Source: Acestrorhynchus altus
Lineage: Eukaryota; Chordata; Actinopteri; Characiformes; Acestrorhynchidae
Reading direction: 5' to 3'
Assembly (NCBI GenBank): GCA_034509495.1
Contig: CM067522.1
Span: 13,500,668-13,564,667 of the forward strand
DNA: 64,000 nucleotides
The position numbers and the translations under genes are program-made. Shown one piece after another: positions 1 to 13,500 of this stretch. The notes beneath the pieces are model-generated. The model did no database searches. It saw only the letters and a program-made list of their open reading frames with translations, and was not told the DNA's origin. Each line of letters starts with the position of its first letter. The first letter of the stretch is position 1.

Positions 1-1679
1 GGCAATGAAGAGACATCCTAATTGTGATATCTAGTAACACTGATCCAAAGTGAGTCCACTGTATTATTAACCATTTCATTATAAGCTTAAATCCTTAACA
101 TAAGTAACTTCTCACATATCCTTGCCGTTGCACAAAAACCTAGTATCTTCTTGTATGCCTTGTATTTTTCCTCTTGAATGTCTTGGAGCAAAATCCTTTC
201 CTCTCTTTTTACATGAAACAAGGTTTCTGCATGACTGCAATAAAACATACACTCAATGACAAGAGGGCATAAAACGGCTTCCCCTGTTGGCCTATAAAAA
301 AGGCTCTCGGGCTACTTTTGGGTAGCGTACCTCTTGGTTACAGATCATTGACAGCTAGATATTCCAATACACACATTTTGCATTGGTGGTATGAGGGCAT
401 ACACACAGAGCAAACAAGACTGGAACCATATCATCTTCAGGTTCTGTCTGGAATCTTACGGCCACCGGGTTCATAGAGGCCTCATGATGTGGAATGCGTC
501 AATCCTGCCTTTGCTGTGGAGTGAAACGCTGCCATAACTGCTGGTCTGATGATCTAGAGCCACAGTCAGCAGGATAGTGCTTGCCCACACACAACAAGGA
601 TTTCCCAGGAATGTCTCCACCAGATCACACCACTTCCTTGGCTTGGCCGTTCACCATATTTATTGGATGCCTGCTTCAGCAGCCTACAAGTGTGCAGAAC
701 CTACAAGGCTAGCTGCAACATCTGTGGTCAAATGTGGCACAGGATGTCATACTCATGCCAAACCACATGTCACCAGACTAGAGGCAGCCTAGGGCACAAG
801 AGCCTCCTTTCTATTGTAGTTTTCACTCTAATATTGTAATTACATACAACATCATTACATTCACACAAACAGCTCCTTCATTTCAAAGCCTTGATAAAAT
901 CATAAAATTATTTGCAAGGGGTCTCGCAGATACAGCTCCAAATTAAACCCCAGTCATGAAAAAAAAAAAACATCTTTTAACAATGACATATTACATATCC
1001 TGACTTCTTCATAAGCACATTCAGACCCTCAGCTGCAGTGATGTTCGCTCAAATTTACAGCTACCACACAAAGATGAAACTCCATACTCCAAGCACATGT
1101 AAACTAAGTCTATTCTTAAGGAATTCCAGTTTCATTTTCAATGTACTCAAGGTCTGAGGCCTTCCCCTCACTGCCTCCATATGGGTCGCGAAATGTGCTT
1201 CATTAACCAGAAGTACAGAAACATGAAAGGTTCCTCAAGCTTCCTAGAGGATCTGACAGCTGTGACATATGCAAGCTGTTAGGCCATTGTTGGAGCCTAA
1301 CAGAACTCATATTGAGGTTATCAGCTATTAAACTAGTTATGTGCTACTCTGCACTGTGTTCAGGGATTTTCCAGTCAATGCTGAACTGTTGTCTTGTTTT
1401 GTTTTGTTTTTTTTTTTTGCCTCGGTTGGCAAAACTGGCAAGCTGGTAATTTTCGTTATTCAGCCTCCAAATGATCAGAGCTCTATAACACAATACTGAG
1501 TTGGCAAGGGTGGCTTATTTCCATAAAATGCATTAACCAACATTATCACTCTTTTGTACTCTACCACAATCAGCAGGTTACACACTACTTCTATTAATCA
1601 CATTACGAGCTGTGATCTGTATTTGACGAACAAAATAATTAACGGATGTTGCAGTTTGGAGAAATCCTACTCTCTTAGT

Positions 1680-1960
1680 CTAATGCTTTTAATCATCTGT
1701 TTGATTGATTCGAAAGGAGGGTCAAATACAAATGAGCCCTCATTGTTCGCCACCTCCAGCCCCCGCGCCACACTTCATTCAGCTCCTAATACTATTAGCC
1801 TCCATAATCACCGCAATTGGCTTTAAAGTTCCACTCACGCTGGGTGTTTGTTGGTGTCGAGACTAATTAATTATGAGCTGCCCCACCAGGCCCTCCAAAC
1901 TCATCCGTCCTGTCTGAAGCCAATGATTAACAACAGACTGTGGGCAGGAATCGCAGAGCT
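1680..1960. promoter_or_regulatory. Candidate intronic conserved non-coding element
   Basis: Unique-looking sequence without repeat similarity elsewhere in the window. It carries clustered homeodomain-type cores: TGATTGATTC near 1702, and TAATTAATTATGAG near 1865. It is GC-balanced and lacks low-complexity tracts, unlike its surroundings. Large introns of developmental regulators such as setbp1 are known to hold enhancers. The call is inference from composition only; no alignment was possible. Confidence 0.25.
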
Positions 1961-3734
1961 CATGTGCCCACGCTAACATGTGGCAGGCGAGAGTTTGCAG
2001 CCGAGCTTTGAACGTGTAAACCTGAAAGCTCTGACCACTGCACAGCCCTTCCGATTACACAACCTGAATTCTTATATGACGCCTCTACGGCAAGCTCCTC
2101 TTTTCCCAAATGGACACACATCTGGATGATGGCTGTCGGAAGGCAAAAAGAGAAGAAAAAAAAAAGAGCCCCCAGGCCCCATTAAAACCATCTGAGCTCA
2201 GGAAATGTAAAGCCCTTGCTCCGACAATGCGACTGGCACAAACAAAATGGAGCGCCCAATTTGTACCAGGGAGGCTGCATGAATACGTGCACGGATAATA
2301 AAGCATTTGTGGCACTAAGGGTGTCTGAATGGAGCATGAAAGGGAAAGCAGTGCTCTGATGCCAGACTGCCATGTGACAGCACGGCAGAGACAAGCAAAG
2401 GCGCCATGTTTCTTGTAGAAACGCATTATTTTTAACGACTCTTTCTCAAGACATTCACAGCTTATAATGACATTCTGGTCTGAGAGAGAATCTTAAGAAA
2501 TCTTACAGAACTGAATGGTTAGGAACACAGCTCTTGGTAAACAATGACAGACCACATGGTGAGACGTTCAGATGTTCATTTATCTTCCTCTTATTTATCT
2601 TCTTATTCCAACCCATTCATTTTGGATTAGTTGGGATTAGTGCTTACTTATTCCGAGGTCTTAATTGAATGTTCCTCAAAATCCTTTGAGAAAGCTCACA
2701 AAAAAGCAGAATGGATCCATTTCATACAACGTCATTGTGCACTGTGACCAACAGATGAACTGTACTCTTGATTCACAGCTCAAAGAATCTCCATCGCCAA
2801 CCCAAACCACTTGTCATCAACCGTTCTTGTCATCCTCATCTTCTTCTTCTTGTGGGATTCACTTCCAACCCAAACACTTCATTTAACTAATCATGGGCTT
2901 TCAAAGGCAGTGATTACATGGGTCAGGTGGCATGTATCAGAGCTGGAACTAGAACACTTGGTTGGCAACCACTGCCTTAAACCTCTCCTTCAAAAGGTTT
3001 CAGTTTCATACCATCACGAGAACCTCTTTGACCACAGTTCTGCTTCTCATACTCGGTCCCACTTGGAAGGTCTTGGAGCCTCCTACACTTCTCAACTCTT
3101 GCCTCTGCTGAACTCTCCTGCTTTGATCGTTAAGTTAAACTGCCGGGGCTGGGTTCTCTGAGTACTGTGGATCCTGCTGTGAAGTTAACTGTTCAAATCA
3201 CACATATGAATGGTGTTTATTTTCTGAAACTCCCAGTCTGCTGTGGCCTGTCTCCCTGAAGATTCAGTGAACCACAGAACCGAGGCTGCTGGAGAGGAGG
3301 TAGCCGGGCATGGAAGAAACAGAAGGGGCCCGAAGAAAACACAAGTACGATGCCACTTACGAAATAAACATTTAAAATCCTACAATGCAGAACACAATAA
3401 AGATGCTGAAACAGCACAAAGACAGCTTCACGCGAGGTGCCAGGCAGAAAGCTACTTTGAAAGGAACATGTCAACACATTAAATGCAAAAGCATGTCTCT
3501 CCCCTTGCTGTAATCTCAGTGTTCAGCAGGGGTCATTAGCTCCAGTCAAACACTTAAGTGATGAATACTTTTCAGATTTGTGGCCCCAACTGTGAGATTT
3601 ATCTTCCTGCCTTCCTATAACATCTTCTGCTATCTGAAATGTGACAGATATAAAGCAATGCAGCGAGTGACAAAATACTCCAGGCATTTATCAGCGTTGA
3701 CAGATTTTTGTAACTATACTAAACTGTAGGGACG

Positions 3735-3905
3735 GCTCGCCAAATATTCCACTAAAGAGAATAAACAGAGCTTTAGCTCATACATCAACGGCCTGCATAT
3801 TTATGAGGAGCGTGGTGTCCTACTCAATTAATCATCAAACTCGTTTTACAAATGACTTCCCCATTGGTCTGTAATCGTCCCTAATTGCTGTTCCTGAGTC
3901 CATCG
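3735..3905. promoter_or_regulatory. Candidate intronic conserved non-coding element
   Basis: A compact unique block with several homeobox-like motifs in about 100 bases: ATATTTATGAGG (HOX/CDX-like), TCAATTAATCATC, a CCATTGG (CCAAT in either orientation) and CCTAATTGC. No repeat relationship is visible. Regulatory function is inferred from motif density only. Confidence 0.25.
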
Positions 3906-4445
3906 CTCTAGTCTGAAATGAAACCTGATATTTCGAGATGTTTGAGGTGATCACAGTCAAACATTCCGCTCTGACCTTCAAAGTAGAGACACAAGGACCT
4001 TTTCCTTTTCCTCGACGTGTGCTAGTATTTCACATGATGTCATGACTCCCTGGGACACGTGTTCCACGACCTTTCACATAACAAAGAATGCCCCAAGTCA
4101 AGCATTTCGTTACAGGGTCAGACAGTTTGCAATCGATCAACTTTCCTAAGCCCCTCAACCTCTAAAAATGGAGCATTCCCTCGTATGGCATTTGCAGTGT
4201 TTGTGGAATGTACAACTGAAGTGTGCTTTGTGCATGTGTGTAGGCTGTGTGTGGGACAGGGAGGTACCAGGAAACATCAGGCTGGGTTGGGGGGATGGGT
4301 GATGGGTGCAAAGCTGCTAAAACCCATTCCTTACTTCCTCCAAAAGCAGAAGGAATGGTTGCAACTGGACGGGCAGAATTGGATTCACTTAAAGAGTTCA
4401 CACTACTAGGCAACTGACGCATCATAGGTCATTTCCTATGAGTTT

Positions 4446-4475
4446 ACAATTTGCAAATTGCAAATTTGCAAATTT
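4446..4475. repeat. Palindromic TTGCAAA repeat, octamer-like
   Basis: The heptamer TTGCAAA/TTTGCAA recurs several times within 30 bases, producing overlapping copies of ATTTGCAAAT. The segment is close to its own reverse complement. ATTTGCAAAT resembles the POU octamer ATTTGCAT and its dimeric variants, but it could equally be a chance AT-rich palindrome. Confidence 0.5.
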
Positions 4476-5867
4476 ATGTGACTGGACTCAAAAATTCTTT
4501 GAACCAATCATAAACCTGGAGTCATAAACATGAACAACACTAAGAAATTAATGCATGTAAGAAAACAGCAGTAGTATCTACTGCTAGTATTCACGGTCAG
4601 AATGGATGACCGAACGGTTCCCCCTGTAACGGTTCTCCAAAAGTAATCACATAAGTCATGTTTGATGGCTGCTGTTAAACACATTAAAGAAGCAGATTTC
4701 AAGGCAAAGTTCATTTTGGGTTAAGAGATATTCTGTAGTCGACTCAAATGACCTTCTTCTCATTTGCTTCCAGTCATAGCTGAAAGGGTCCGACCCTGTT
4801 CTGTGTTGAGCTGGTTTGCAGTTTTCTAAAGTAGCTAATGTTAATGTTATATCCATGTGTTGTTTTGGCTTTGCCACACTAGTAAACAGACACCAGGCAG
4901 GGCAGCAGAAGCAGGTCTTAAATCTGTAAAATGTCACGGAATCCACTTTCTGCTTCACTTTAGGATTGTGCCAGACGGTGGTTTACTTCATAATGATGAT
5001 GACATCGTCTTGAAATATCTTGCTTTGATGGAAGGAAAATGGAAAGCAATTAAAAGCTGCACAGATTGCAAACACTGTCGGGCCAAATCTGGGTCACTTT
5101 CATTGCTATCTGGGATACATTTGTTTATGGCATTTGTTTATAACAAATCCAAATTCAGAAACTGGGGGCTTTATAGCCCAGTTTTGAAAGTCATATAAGC
5201 TATAATGCAAAGATGTGTGTTAAGATTTGAGTTAGGAGGAAAGGAGGGTTGGTGAGCACTGATATGCAGGGTGAAAAGTGTGTTGTGATGTGTGTAAACA
5301 GTTTGCCCGATGCAAATGAGGTATAATCTTCCATTACATGTTACCTACATTAACCTTATAGCTCCTGTAAGACTACAATGTCAGGCCATCTTAAAATGAT
5401 AGTGTTTTTTTGAGTAACTCAACCCACGAAGTTCCCTAACTCATTTTTAGTTCGGCACCTCAGTTTGGTCAGTAATCCCATAAAAAGTTGTGCCTGCGTC
5501 CCTCAGTTCAGGACTTTAAACTAATATAGTCTAAATTCTAAAATGCAATATGTTACTTTATCATTTTAAGTGGACCTGACAGTACAAAGGAACAAACTTC
5601 AGGCAAAAAACTAGTCCTTAGTTCACCAAACTATTCCTTAGGTGTTCAGGCAGGTTCTGCTTAAAGTAATGCTGCTCTTGGATGCAGCATTTAAGGGCAA
5701 ACCTTACTCAGGGCACTGAGCCTGGAGCAGCTGCTCGTCACCTCCCCCTCACCTGCCTGAGTCCACCCTAGCCAGAGTCCCATTAGAGATGGGGCCAGTG
5801 GCAAATCAACCACTACAGCCTTCAGACAATAGTCACTGAAGAGCCAAATAGATATTAGAACCACAGA

Positions 5868-5892
5868 AAGGTGTGTGTGTGTGTGTGTGTAT
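5868..5892. repeat. Short (GT)n microsatellite
   Basis: About 11 GT units preceding TATGACTTGG. Simple dinucleotide repeat with no other content. Confidence 0.9.
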
Positions 5893-6232
5893 GACTTGGA
5901 AAGATTGCTGGTGTAATGTGATACTTTGTTTTGGAATCATATGGATTTGGGATTCGGAGTGCAGAGTGGATAAATGTTTAGCCGAGCCAGTCTTCCAGTC
6001 TGCCGAATTAGCTGTGCCAGAAAGTGCAAGCAGAGCGAAACGGTCTTATTTACAAATGAAATCTGAAATGATACACCACATTCTCCGGCTTTAGTTTTTG
6101 GCAGGCATCTTGTTTGGTTTTAGAGAACTTTGGATTTAATTGACTCTTTGCTTCCAAAACTGGAAATCTGAGACATTCCCTTACAACAAAAAAGAGAAGA
6201 AACTTAAATCTAAGGTGCCTTAAAAGTACCTT

Positions 6233-6245
6233 CCATGTCTCTCTT

Positions 6246-6280
<35 letters not shown>

Positions 6281-6305
6281 AATCACACACACACACACAC
6301 ACAAA

Positions 6306-6378
<73 letters not shown>

Positions 6379-6422
6379 CTCTCTCTCGCTTTCCTACCAA
6401 GCACACATACATATACACACAA
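6233..6422. repeat. Compound (CT)n(CA)n microsatellite
   Basis: A CT run (6238-6258) is followed by about 115 bases of CA interrupted twice by AAATCA, then another short CT run. ORFs on both strands that cross it translate as TH or CV repeats and are artefacts. Confidence 0.95.
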
Positions 6423-6649
6423 ACTGCCCTTCAAATAGTTCTCTGCAGCTCTTTATTTGGCAAGATGCCTGGTGGCTTGAGTGTTTCATTTTTCCCTGTG
6501 TATAGGTCTGGGCAGATGTCCAGGAAGGCCTCAGCACAAAGAACGAGAGAGAGGGGGGCGCAGTAGAAGCTAGTTTTCCTTTCATAACTGTTCCCTCCAA
6601 AACCCCAACGTGATTGATATGATCCTCACACAGCTCCCTAGGCTTTGAG

Positions 6650-6870
6650 ACAACACTCACCCTTACCCCCTTTACCCCCTTTTTCTGCCCCAGCACGTCC
6701 TGGCCATGCCCTTGTGCAACCCCCTCCTCCTGCCTCCACCAACTCGGCCTCTGGCCCCTTTTCTTTTTCTCTCCCTTTCCCTTTTTCTGCAGAGGACCAC
6801 CCTCCCCTGTGGGAACGGTGCTCAGCAGCACCCCCCCTCCCTTCGCCCTCCCTCCACAGACCCCCTCTGG
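6650..6870. repeat. Polypyrimidine-rich tract
   Basis: Strongly C/T-biased top strand with repeated CCCCTTT and CTCCCTTTCCC words. It creates long spurious ORFs (a 200-codon minus frame over 6394-6996 and a 91-codon plus frame) rich in G/E/K or P/S. No coding signature is visible. Confidence 0.6.
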
Positions 6871-6997
6871 TTCCATTGAGCTCAGAGCTCCCCTCTCTGA
6901 TCTGGCCCGGCTTTGTGTGACCGGCTGACAGGTCCAGAGCAAACAAACAAAATGAATACTAACACTCCTTTGTGCGTGCTTCCCGACGAGCAGCACT

Positions 6998-7075
6998 TAA
7001 GGGGGGTGGGTGTTGGGTGGTTTGAGAAGGCCTGTACTGAGGGGGTTGGGGGGGGGGGTTTGGGGAAACTGTGGT
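6998..7075 (+). other. G-rich tract with G-quadruplex potential
   Basis: Seven or more runs of three or more G occur on the top strand (GGGGGG, GGG, GGG, GGGGG, an 11-12 G run, GGGG) within 80 bases, separated by short loops. This satisfies the usual G4 sequence rule. No function is implied. Confidence 0.5.
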
Positions 7076-8631
7076 GTTCCTTGATTCTCAAGCAACTTGC
7101 TCCCCCCAGTCCTCACCGAGAGTCTCCCCTCCCACAAGCTTTGGCAAGAATAAAGAGGTCCATTGAGTGGGCCGGCAAGCTCCAGCGTCTTAAGGTGTGC
7201 CTGGCCGTATGTGTGTGTGTATGTATGTGTATGTCTGGGTGGTGGTGGTAGTGCTGGGCCTAGAGTGGGCCTCTCAGGCTAGGAGTCTATTCAGCAGACC
7301 ACACCTCCACAGGCCCACAGGCTTCTCCATTCAGCGCCTCCACAGATCCACACTCCTCCATTCAAAAGCTACCCCCAGGAGTGAGACGTTACATGGGTCA
7401 GGGGGCTTGTGGCGTCTTGACAAGTTCATATAGATAACAGTATACACGACTGCTGCCTCCATGCGCTTCGGTTTACTTTAGACAACGTATTCATTTATGT
7501 ACAATGATTTTTTTTTATTCATGTACATCTAATTTTACACAAATACATTTTGATTTGATTTAATTAATGTACGAATTACTAGCCGAGAGAATCCGAGAAT
7601 TCTGATCTTATAAAGGACATCAAGATTCTGATGGGCACTAACTGACCTTTTTCTTCCACTAGCGATGTCAAAAGAATTTTTTTAAGTAAAAGCTTTCCTA
7701 GAAGTACTTCGTCGTAATGCCTGCGTGACTCGAATTCGGAAAACATCATAAAGGTTTTGTTTTCAATTTGTCAGCCAGCTTGACGAGGAGTCAGGGAGCT
7801 TTATTTCCCTGGCCGTTCATAATTGGGTTTCCGTGTTAATTTGTTACTTTTCATTCTGGTGTCAGAATTCTTCATAGCATGGTAGTCAAATAAATCTCAA
7901 GAATGCATTACAGTGCATACATGGGCATATGCAAATCTTTCACCTTCCATAAAGAAGAACATTTGTAACAGTAAAAGTATGAAGATCTTTTAAAATGTCT
8001 TTAGAACCATGAAGCACCTTTATTGTAAGAGTGTAAGGTTTTTCTAGTAGATTGGCTGCATCACAGACTACATCTCTGGTACAAATGTAAAAATTGCACT
8101 TGCCAATGAGGCCAAAAATTAATAATCTGAGGCCAGAGTTATATGACTAAATGAAAAAAAGTATCAGTAAAATAAAGGAATAACACAATGTCTGTTTTTG
8201 TTATAATCAGACAGATCCTACTTCCTCACCTTCCTATTGTTATTAAAGTGACATCGCTGAATATCACTGAGATATAACAATAATAGTAATACTGCAAAAA
8301 ATAATACTGCAGCCTGCTTTTATAATATTTTTTTCTGAAAGCTTTAATTCTAGTAAAGAATGAACTGCTGTCTAACTGTCATGGAGCTGAACATCACACA
8401 AATGCGTTCCTCTATTAAACTCCATTTCATTTCCATTGACTTTTGTTTGTATTATTATCATATTCTGAGTTGTTTATTATCATTAGTGCCACTCAATGAC
8501 AAAATAATCTTTTATGCAATTATTTTAGATCTTGGGGAGGAGGATGGAAAGTTCCTGATTTGTTAAAGCTAAAAGTAAAAAGTAAAGCTGGTCTAAAGAG
8601 TTGTTTGAATTAACTGACTAGAGTTTGCTGA

Positions 8632-8706
8632 ATGGATGGATGGATGGATGGATGGATGGACAGACAGATGGATACTTTATTGATCTCGAGGGAAAGTGTT
8701 ACTTGT
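8632..8706 (-). mobile_element. LINE 3' end with (ATGG)n tail
   Basis: A tetranucleotide GGAT/ATGG run of about nine units is followed by ACAGACAGATGG and then TACTTTATTGATC with GAGGGAAAGTG. In many fishes TACTTTATTGATCCC...GGGAAA is the reversed 3' terminus of RTE/Rex3-type LINEs, whose ends carry tetranucleotide tails. Read on the minus strand it contains ATCAATAAAGTA. The element is 5'-truncated to almost nothing. Family assignment is from memory of the motif. Confidence 0.5.
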
Positions 8707-9245
8707 GTAAGATGATTCAGATCATTTTGGATAAGAGCCTCAGCCAAATGCTGTAAATCTAATTACAAGGTTATTTTGTGCCACACTCTTACAAATAAAT
8801 GGTGATTCAAATGATTTCTCAACAGTGATGCAACATGAATGGTCGATTATTTGAATTATGAATCTTTCAATCACAGAATAACTCTATTTTATCACTCTTA
8901 AAATTAGACGGGAACAAGTTTGTTTCAGCATCATCATTGCAATGTGGGCCTTTTTTGCTGCTGGAAACAAAAGTAAAATTAATTTTCCATGACAGATTGA
9001 CCTGAGGCAGATTCTATCAGCCTAACGTGATTATTTTACTCCAATCTTTGATACTCAGAGTATCAAAGTATTAATGTGATGAGACATTATTCCTGTAAAA
9101 CGTAACAACCAGTAAAACTGTATTCCACAATGTTATGGTTTTGTGTGCAGAAACACATGTGATGACATCACCAGCGAATTGACTAATTTGATTGTACTTT
9201 TTTTGTGTGATTAGATGCTCAAACAATGCCATGTTGTTTGTAATA

Positions 9246-9827
9246 GAGATGTGCAATTGCGAAGATTGTGAAGGTTCTTCAGAACTTTGAAAAGTTTGAT
9301 TACGAGCTATTTCATGGAACCAAGAGAGGTTCTTCTATGGCATCACTCAAAGAAAATTTTGATGGCCCCAATGACTATGATCCTGGGATAGTGAGTTCGA
9401 ACCCAGGTTCATGCTGCTCACCAGCAGCTCACCATGCTGCTCACCCGCAGAGGGGGTCCATAGGGAGAGAATTTGGCTTTCTGTCCCTCAGGAGGTGGGT
9501 AGATGGTGCTCTTTCCACATAACATACAAGTGTGCTGCTGGTCGGCGCAGGCGTCTGCTGACCATTGCATCCAGTGCTCTCCTCCAAGCGCGATGGCTGC
9601 CTGGCAACAATGCAAATGGTGGCAGTTTGAAAAGAGGCAGCAGGCATTCGTCACATGACTCGGAGGAAACATGTCGACGATCTCTCTCCCCTGGTGCCGG
9701 GAGCAGTCACGTGAAGTGGGAAGCCAAATTAGGAGGGGTAATTGGCATGTCTAAATTAATAGGGACGAAAATTGAAAAATGGCTAAACAATAAATTAAAA
9801 AAAAGAATCTTCTGATGCACATCTACC
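9246..9827 (+). mobile_element. Composite element: MITE-like ends around a tRNA-derived SINE
   Basis: AGATGTGCA at 9247 and its reverse complement TGCACATCT near 9818 bracket the block. Just inside the left end are AAGGTTCTTCAGAAC and AGGTTCTTCTATGGCAT, words of a common teleost MITE (compare 29053-29325). From about 9361 the content changes to a SINE-like unit: a B-box-like GAGTTCGAACCC (9394-9405), then TGGGTAGATGGTGCTCTTTCCAC, and an A-rich 3' tail ending near 9800. The SINE part matches 14650-14910, 26118-26512 (reverse) and 56045-56500 (reverse). Confidence 0.55.
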
Positions 9828-10379
9828 TTTAAACATGTGGGATTTCCATCTATGAACAAATGCACAGTAATACATTTTTGAGATGCTCTGGCTCATATTA
9901 CTACCATGCTCTGAGGAACTGGTTTACATCAAACGGAGGTTCTTCACTCTTGAAAACGAGGTTTTTTAAGAAACCAATTATATTCTACAATATTGCTTAA
10001 AAGAGTGAAATAATATTTGGGCAACAAGAAATGTCTACTTTTGGTCATTTCCATCCACACACCACGGCAGAAACAACCAGATCTCCAGTCTTCATTCACA
10101 GACTGATGACGTATGTCAGCTGCCTGAATCCGATGCCCATTTGAAGCAGCTTTATATTGATGTGATCAGAGAAATGATCTAAGCTTCATGAAGAACCAGG
10201 CTGAGAACAACTATAATTACTTTTTCTGTGGCAGCGCTCCCAATGGCAATTTACACCAAATGAGCGCAAACAGCCTCCATTCAAACCCACCCACAGGATT
10301 GATAAATGCAAGCCATACAATGAAAATCTACATTTCTTTTGTGTATGAAATTACCTCCATTTTCTCTTAATAACACCTT

Positions 10380-10580
10380 TGGCTTGGTGATTTAGCGATT
10401 TCACCTTGGTCTGTAATGGCTGTGCAGCTAATTGACTAAGGCAGATGTTAGAAGAGAGATACAAATGTTCAGACCACTGCAAAGCCCCCAAACAGCTGAA
10501 TCAAGACATTCATTTTCAGATTTTTACACTAATGCATGCATATTCATTACGATATTAGAGTTTACGCAGTCTGAGTAACC
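10380..10580. promoter_or_regulatory. Candidate intronic conserved non-coding element
   Basis: Unique-sequence block with GATTTAGCGATTTCACC, GCTAATTGACTAAG and ATGCATGCATATTCATTA (octamer/POU-like). It is repeat-free in a neighbourhood rich in repeats. Regulatory role is inferred from motif content only. Confidence 0.2.
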
Positions 10581-13500
10581 CATTATACAGACACACTGAT
10601 AAGTGGTATCGCAAGACAAAAAGAAAACATGTCAAAACAGTTGAAATAGTGATGTAGGAGAAATACAGTCGTGAAAATACCAGGACATAAAATATTTAAC
10701 TGATCTGTTTTAAAACCTTACCTTTTGGTTATGGTGATGTAATTACATTACCTTTGCCAAAGGTGGCAATTAAAACACCTTCTTTACACATTTTACAAAT
10801 CTTATGTTACATCGACATTCATATTTACATTAATATTTGGATGTAAACAAGAGTGTGATATGGTTGGGGCAATATCATTTATATTGAGTTTCAAAGTGTT
10901 TAAATAACGTTGTGTTTCAATGTTGCGGAAACCCTTTTCTGCTCCCTCATTTTTAGACTGTTTACATTGTCTTTTTAATGTGACCTATTGGACAATCGTC
11001 TGAACAGAATGCTCCTAAACTGATGCCAGTGCATAAAAGGACACGTAACACATGACAAGCTCCTCCAGGATGCATTTATGATGAATGTAAATTCATAAAA
11101 TTGAATTGAATGACGTAAAAGTAGCATGAATTCCAATCTGGCTGTTCCGCAAGTCCCACTGCTGCATATTAGATATGGATCATATTTCAATGCCAAAAAT
11201 GTGAATATTGTGAAAAAGTTCACTTGTTCATAATTTCATACCAAAAGATTACATATAAAGTAACATTTTCTACGTTTTTTAAACTGTTTAACTGGCATAA
11301 AGCTCATGAAAATCCAGAAATTCTGAATCTCACATTTACAGTTTTTAATTTCAGGTTTGACTAAATTACAAATCAGTATCAAAATCTTGAAAAGCTTGAA
11401 TTTGATTATTCGTGACTAAAATATATGACGGGTAAAAATTTCTTTACTAAAACAAACTTTAACAATATTCTAATGCTTTGAGATGCAGTATATTAATAGT
11501 ATATATTAAGCCAAAATCAGAAATGAGAAGTCAGATTCAGTGTTTTTGCTGTTCACACTGCCACACAGTGTCACACATAATGAAAAAGATTGGGCCACTG
11601 TTACCTGCTGATTAGAACAATGTTCTAATCGTTTGCAGCTGGTGTCTGGCACTTGATTCTAATTCTAACTCTTTTACCTCAAAAGAAAACGGCATTTCTT
11701 TATATTACATTTTACACACGATTATTAAACGATATTTCTTACGTGTTTAGAAAGTGGATACAACCAAACAAAATCCAGCTGGACCTAAATTGTGACACCA
11801 TCCTTGCGACTGAAATGTGGAAAGTCGCCAAAGCCATTTCATGAAACGAAGTGATCAGAAAGCCGCGAGATTCCTGACGACTGCTGTTTGCGAGAACGTT
11901 TCTGGCAGTGAAATGTCGGGAGGCAGAAAAACACAACAAAGTATTAAAGGTATGCGTGCATCACCACAAGCCAAACGCTGCGTGTAATTAATGCACTGTG
12001 ATTACAGAAGTACTGCAGGAAGCAATTTAGTGTCGGCGCTCTTTTCTCTCTCCCTTCCTCTTCTCTCTCCCCCTTTCCTCCTTCCTTTGGGGCTGTTCTA
12101 ATTTGAGCTGGAGATCTGTGAGGAGCTGATTTTTGGAGGGGAGGGGGAAAAAAGCCTTCCTTCTTGGTACAGGGAGCAATCTATTTTGGTCAGCCTGAAA
12201 GATGAACTTCTGAATCAGCATGATAACCCCTTCCCTGGGGTTTTGTGTTTTATAAGCTCATCTGTGCATGGCAGCTATGCAGATACCTTAGATCTACTGT
12301 GGCGCTGATCGAACACTGAATACGCCGAGCGATTCTTTTTTACAGTTGGGAAGTGGCTCTCAAGTGCCTGTGAAATAAAACCCTGCCCTGGGATCACGGC
12401 TTATCGCGCTTTATGCCTCATTAATGAAATGAAATATTCTCCAGTGAGGATTCGGTGGCTTGGTGTGTGCAGTCCCAGACTGGTTATTCAATGACAATAA
12501 CAAGCACTTACAACAATCTGTTCGCAAAGTATTAACATAAGCTTCACTGATAAAGCATGTGGCATATGAAGGGGTGGACATTCTCTGAACTACAACGTCA
12601 TGGGCCTTCACAGCCTGACAGAAGATCTTATGCTATGTATATCTAGGCATAACTGAGAACTTGAGCAATCACCAGGCACTTATTTCAGAATGACACAAGG
12701 TCATATCTCTCTAGAGCAATAAACTCTAATGATCTGAGAATTTACACCACTGGAAGCTGGGAAATCAGCCCGCATAATTTGACAACACTCGGAGGAACAG
12801 AACCAGGGAGATGGATATCCACCAGAGTTGACCCTGTTCTTAGATCCGTCATCCAATGACACCTCCCATTTAGTCTCAATGACAAACCCTGACTGTCACA
12901 GTAGCTGAAATGACGTCCGCAACACTGTAGTGAGAAAACACATGGATGGCCATGCTCTTCCAGCTTAAACTAGAAGGGTGAGGAGAGCCGGGGGCACAAT
13001 AGCTTAAACCAATAAAAAGGATTGCTTAGCTCCGATCCTTGAGTAACTGAACAATGGCCCCTTTGTGAGGGGCAGCACTTGGCTCCCAGGCAGCTGTTTT
13101 TCCACTCGATATCGATCTAACCTAAAAAAGAATGGCTTGGGACAAAAAAGCACCTGTGCATCGGAATACAGAACAAGAGGGGGGGTATGGTGTGCGCATT
13201 ACACTCAATGCAAAAATAAACCAGGGTGCATAGTTGACGTTTACAAGGGCAGAGTGGTTTCTTAAATTTTCAGAGCTGAAACGATGTGAGAGAACCACAT
13301 CACCACTGAATCAACAACCATGACCACTCTAGAGAGAGACTCACTGAGCACTAAGGCGGGGGAGGATCAATGCTCAACCTGCTATGCCATAGCTTAAGTG
13401 CCTTCAAAGTATGACTAAGAAACCATTCTGCAAATCTCACAAACATATTTCCACAGGATGGACAAGGTGTCAGCTGACTCATGCTAGTGACCTTAAACAG

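Noticed and set aside
261..310. TATA-like CCTATAAAAAAGGC near position 291
   Set aside because: No transcription unit, start codon context or other promoter sign follows; single TATA-like words are common in AT-rich introns.
6050..6438. ORFs of 122 (minus) and 67 (plus) codons
   Set aside because: They run through the CT/CA microsatellite and translate as poly-CV, poly-TH and RE repeats.
6394..6996. 200-codon minus-strand ORF, the longest in the window
   Set aside because: It overlaps a polypyrimidine tract, has low-complexity GEK-rich composition, shows no domain, and has equally long antisense and alternate-frame ORFs.
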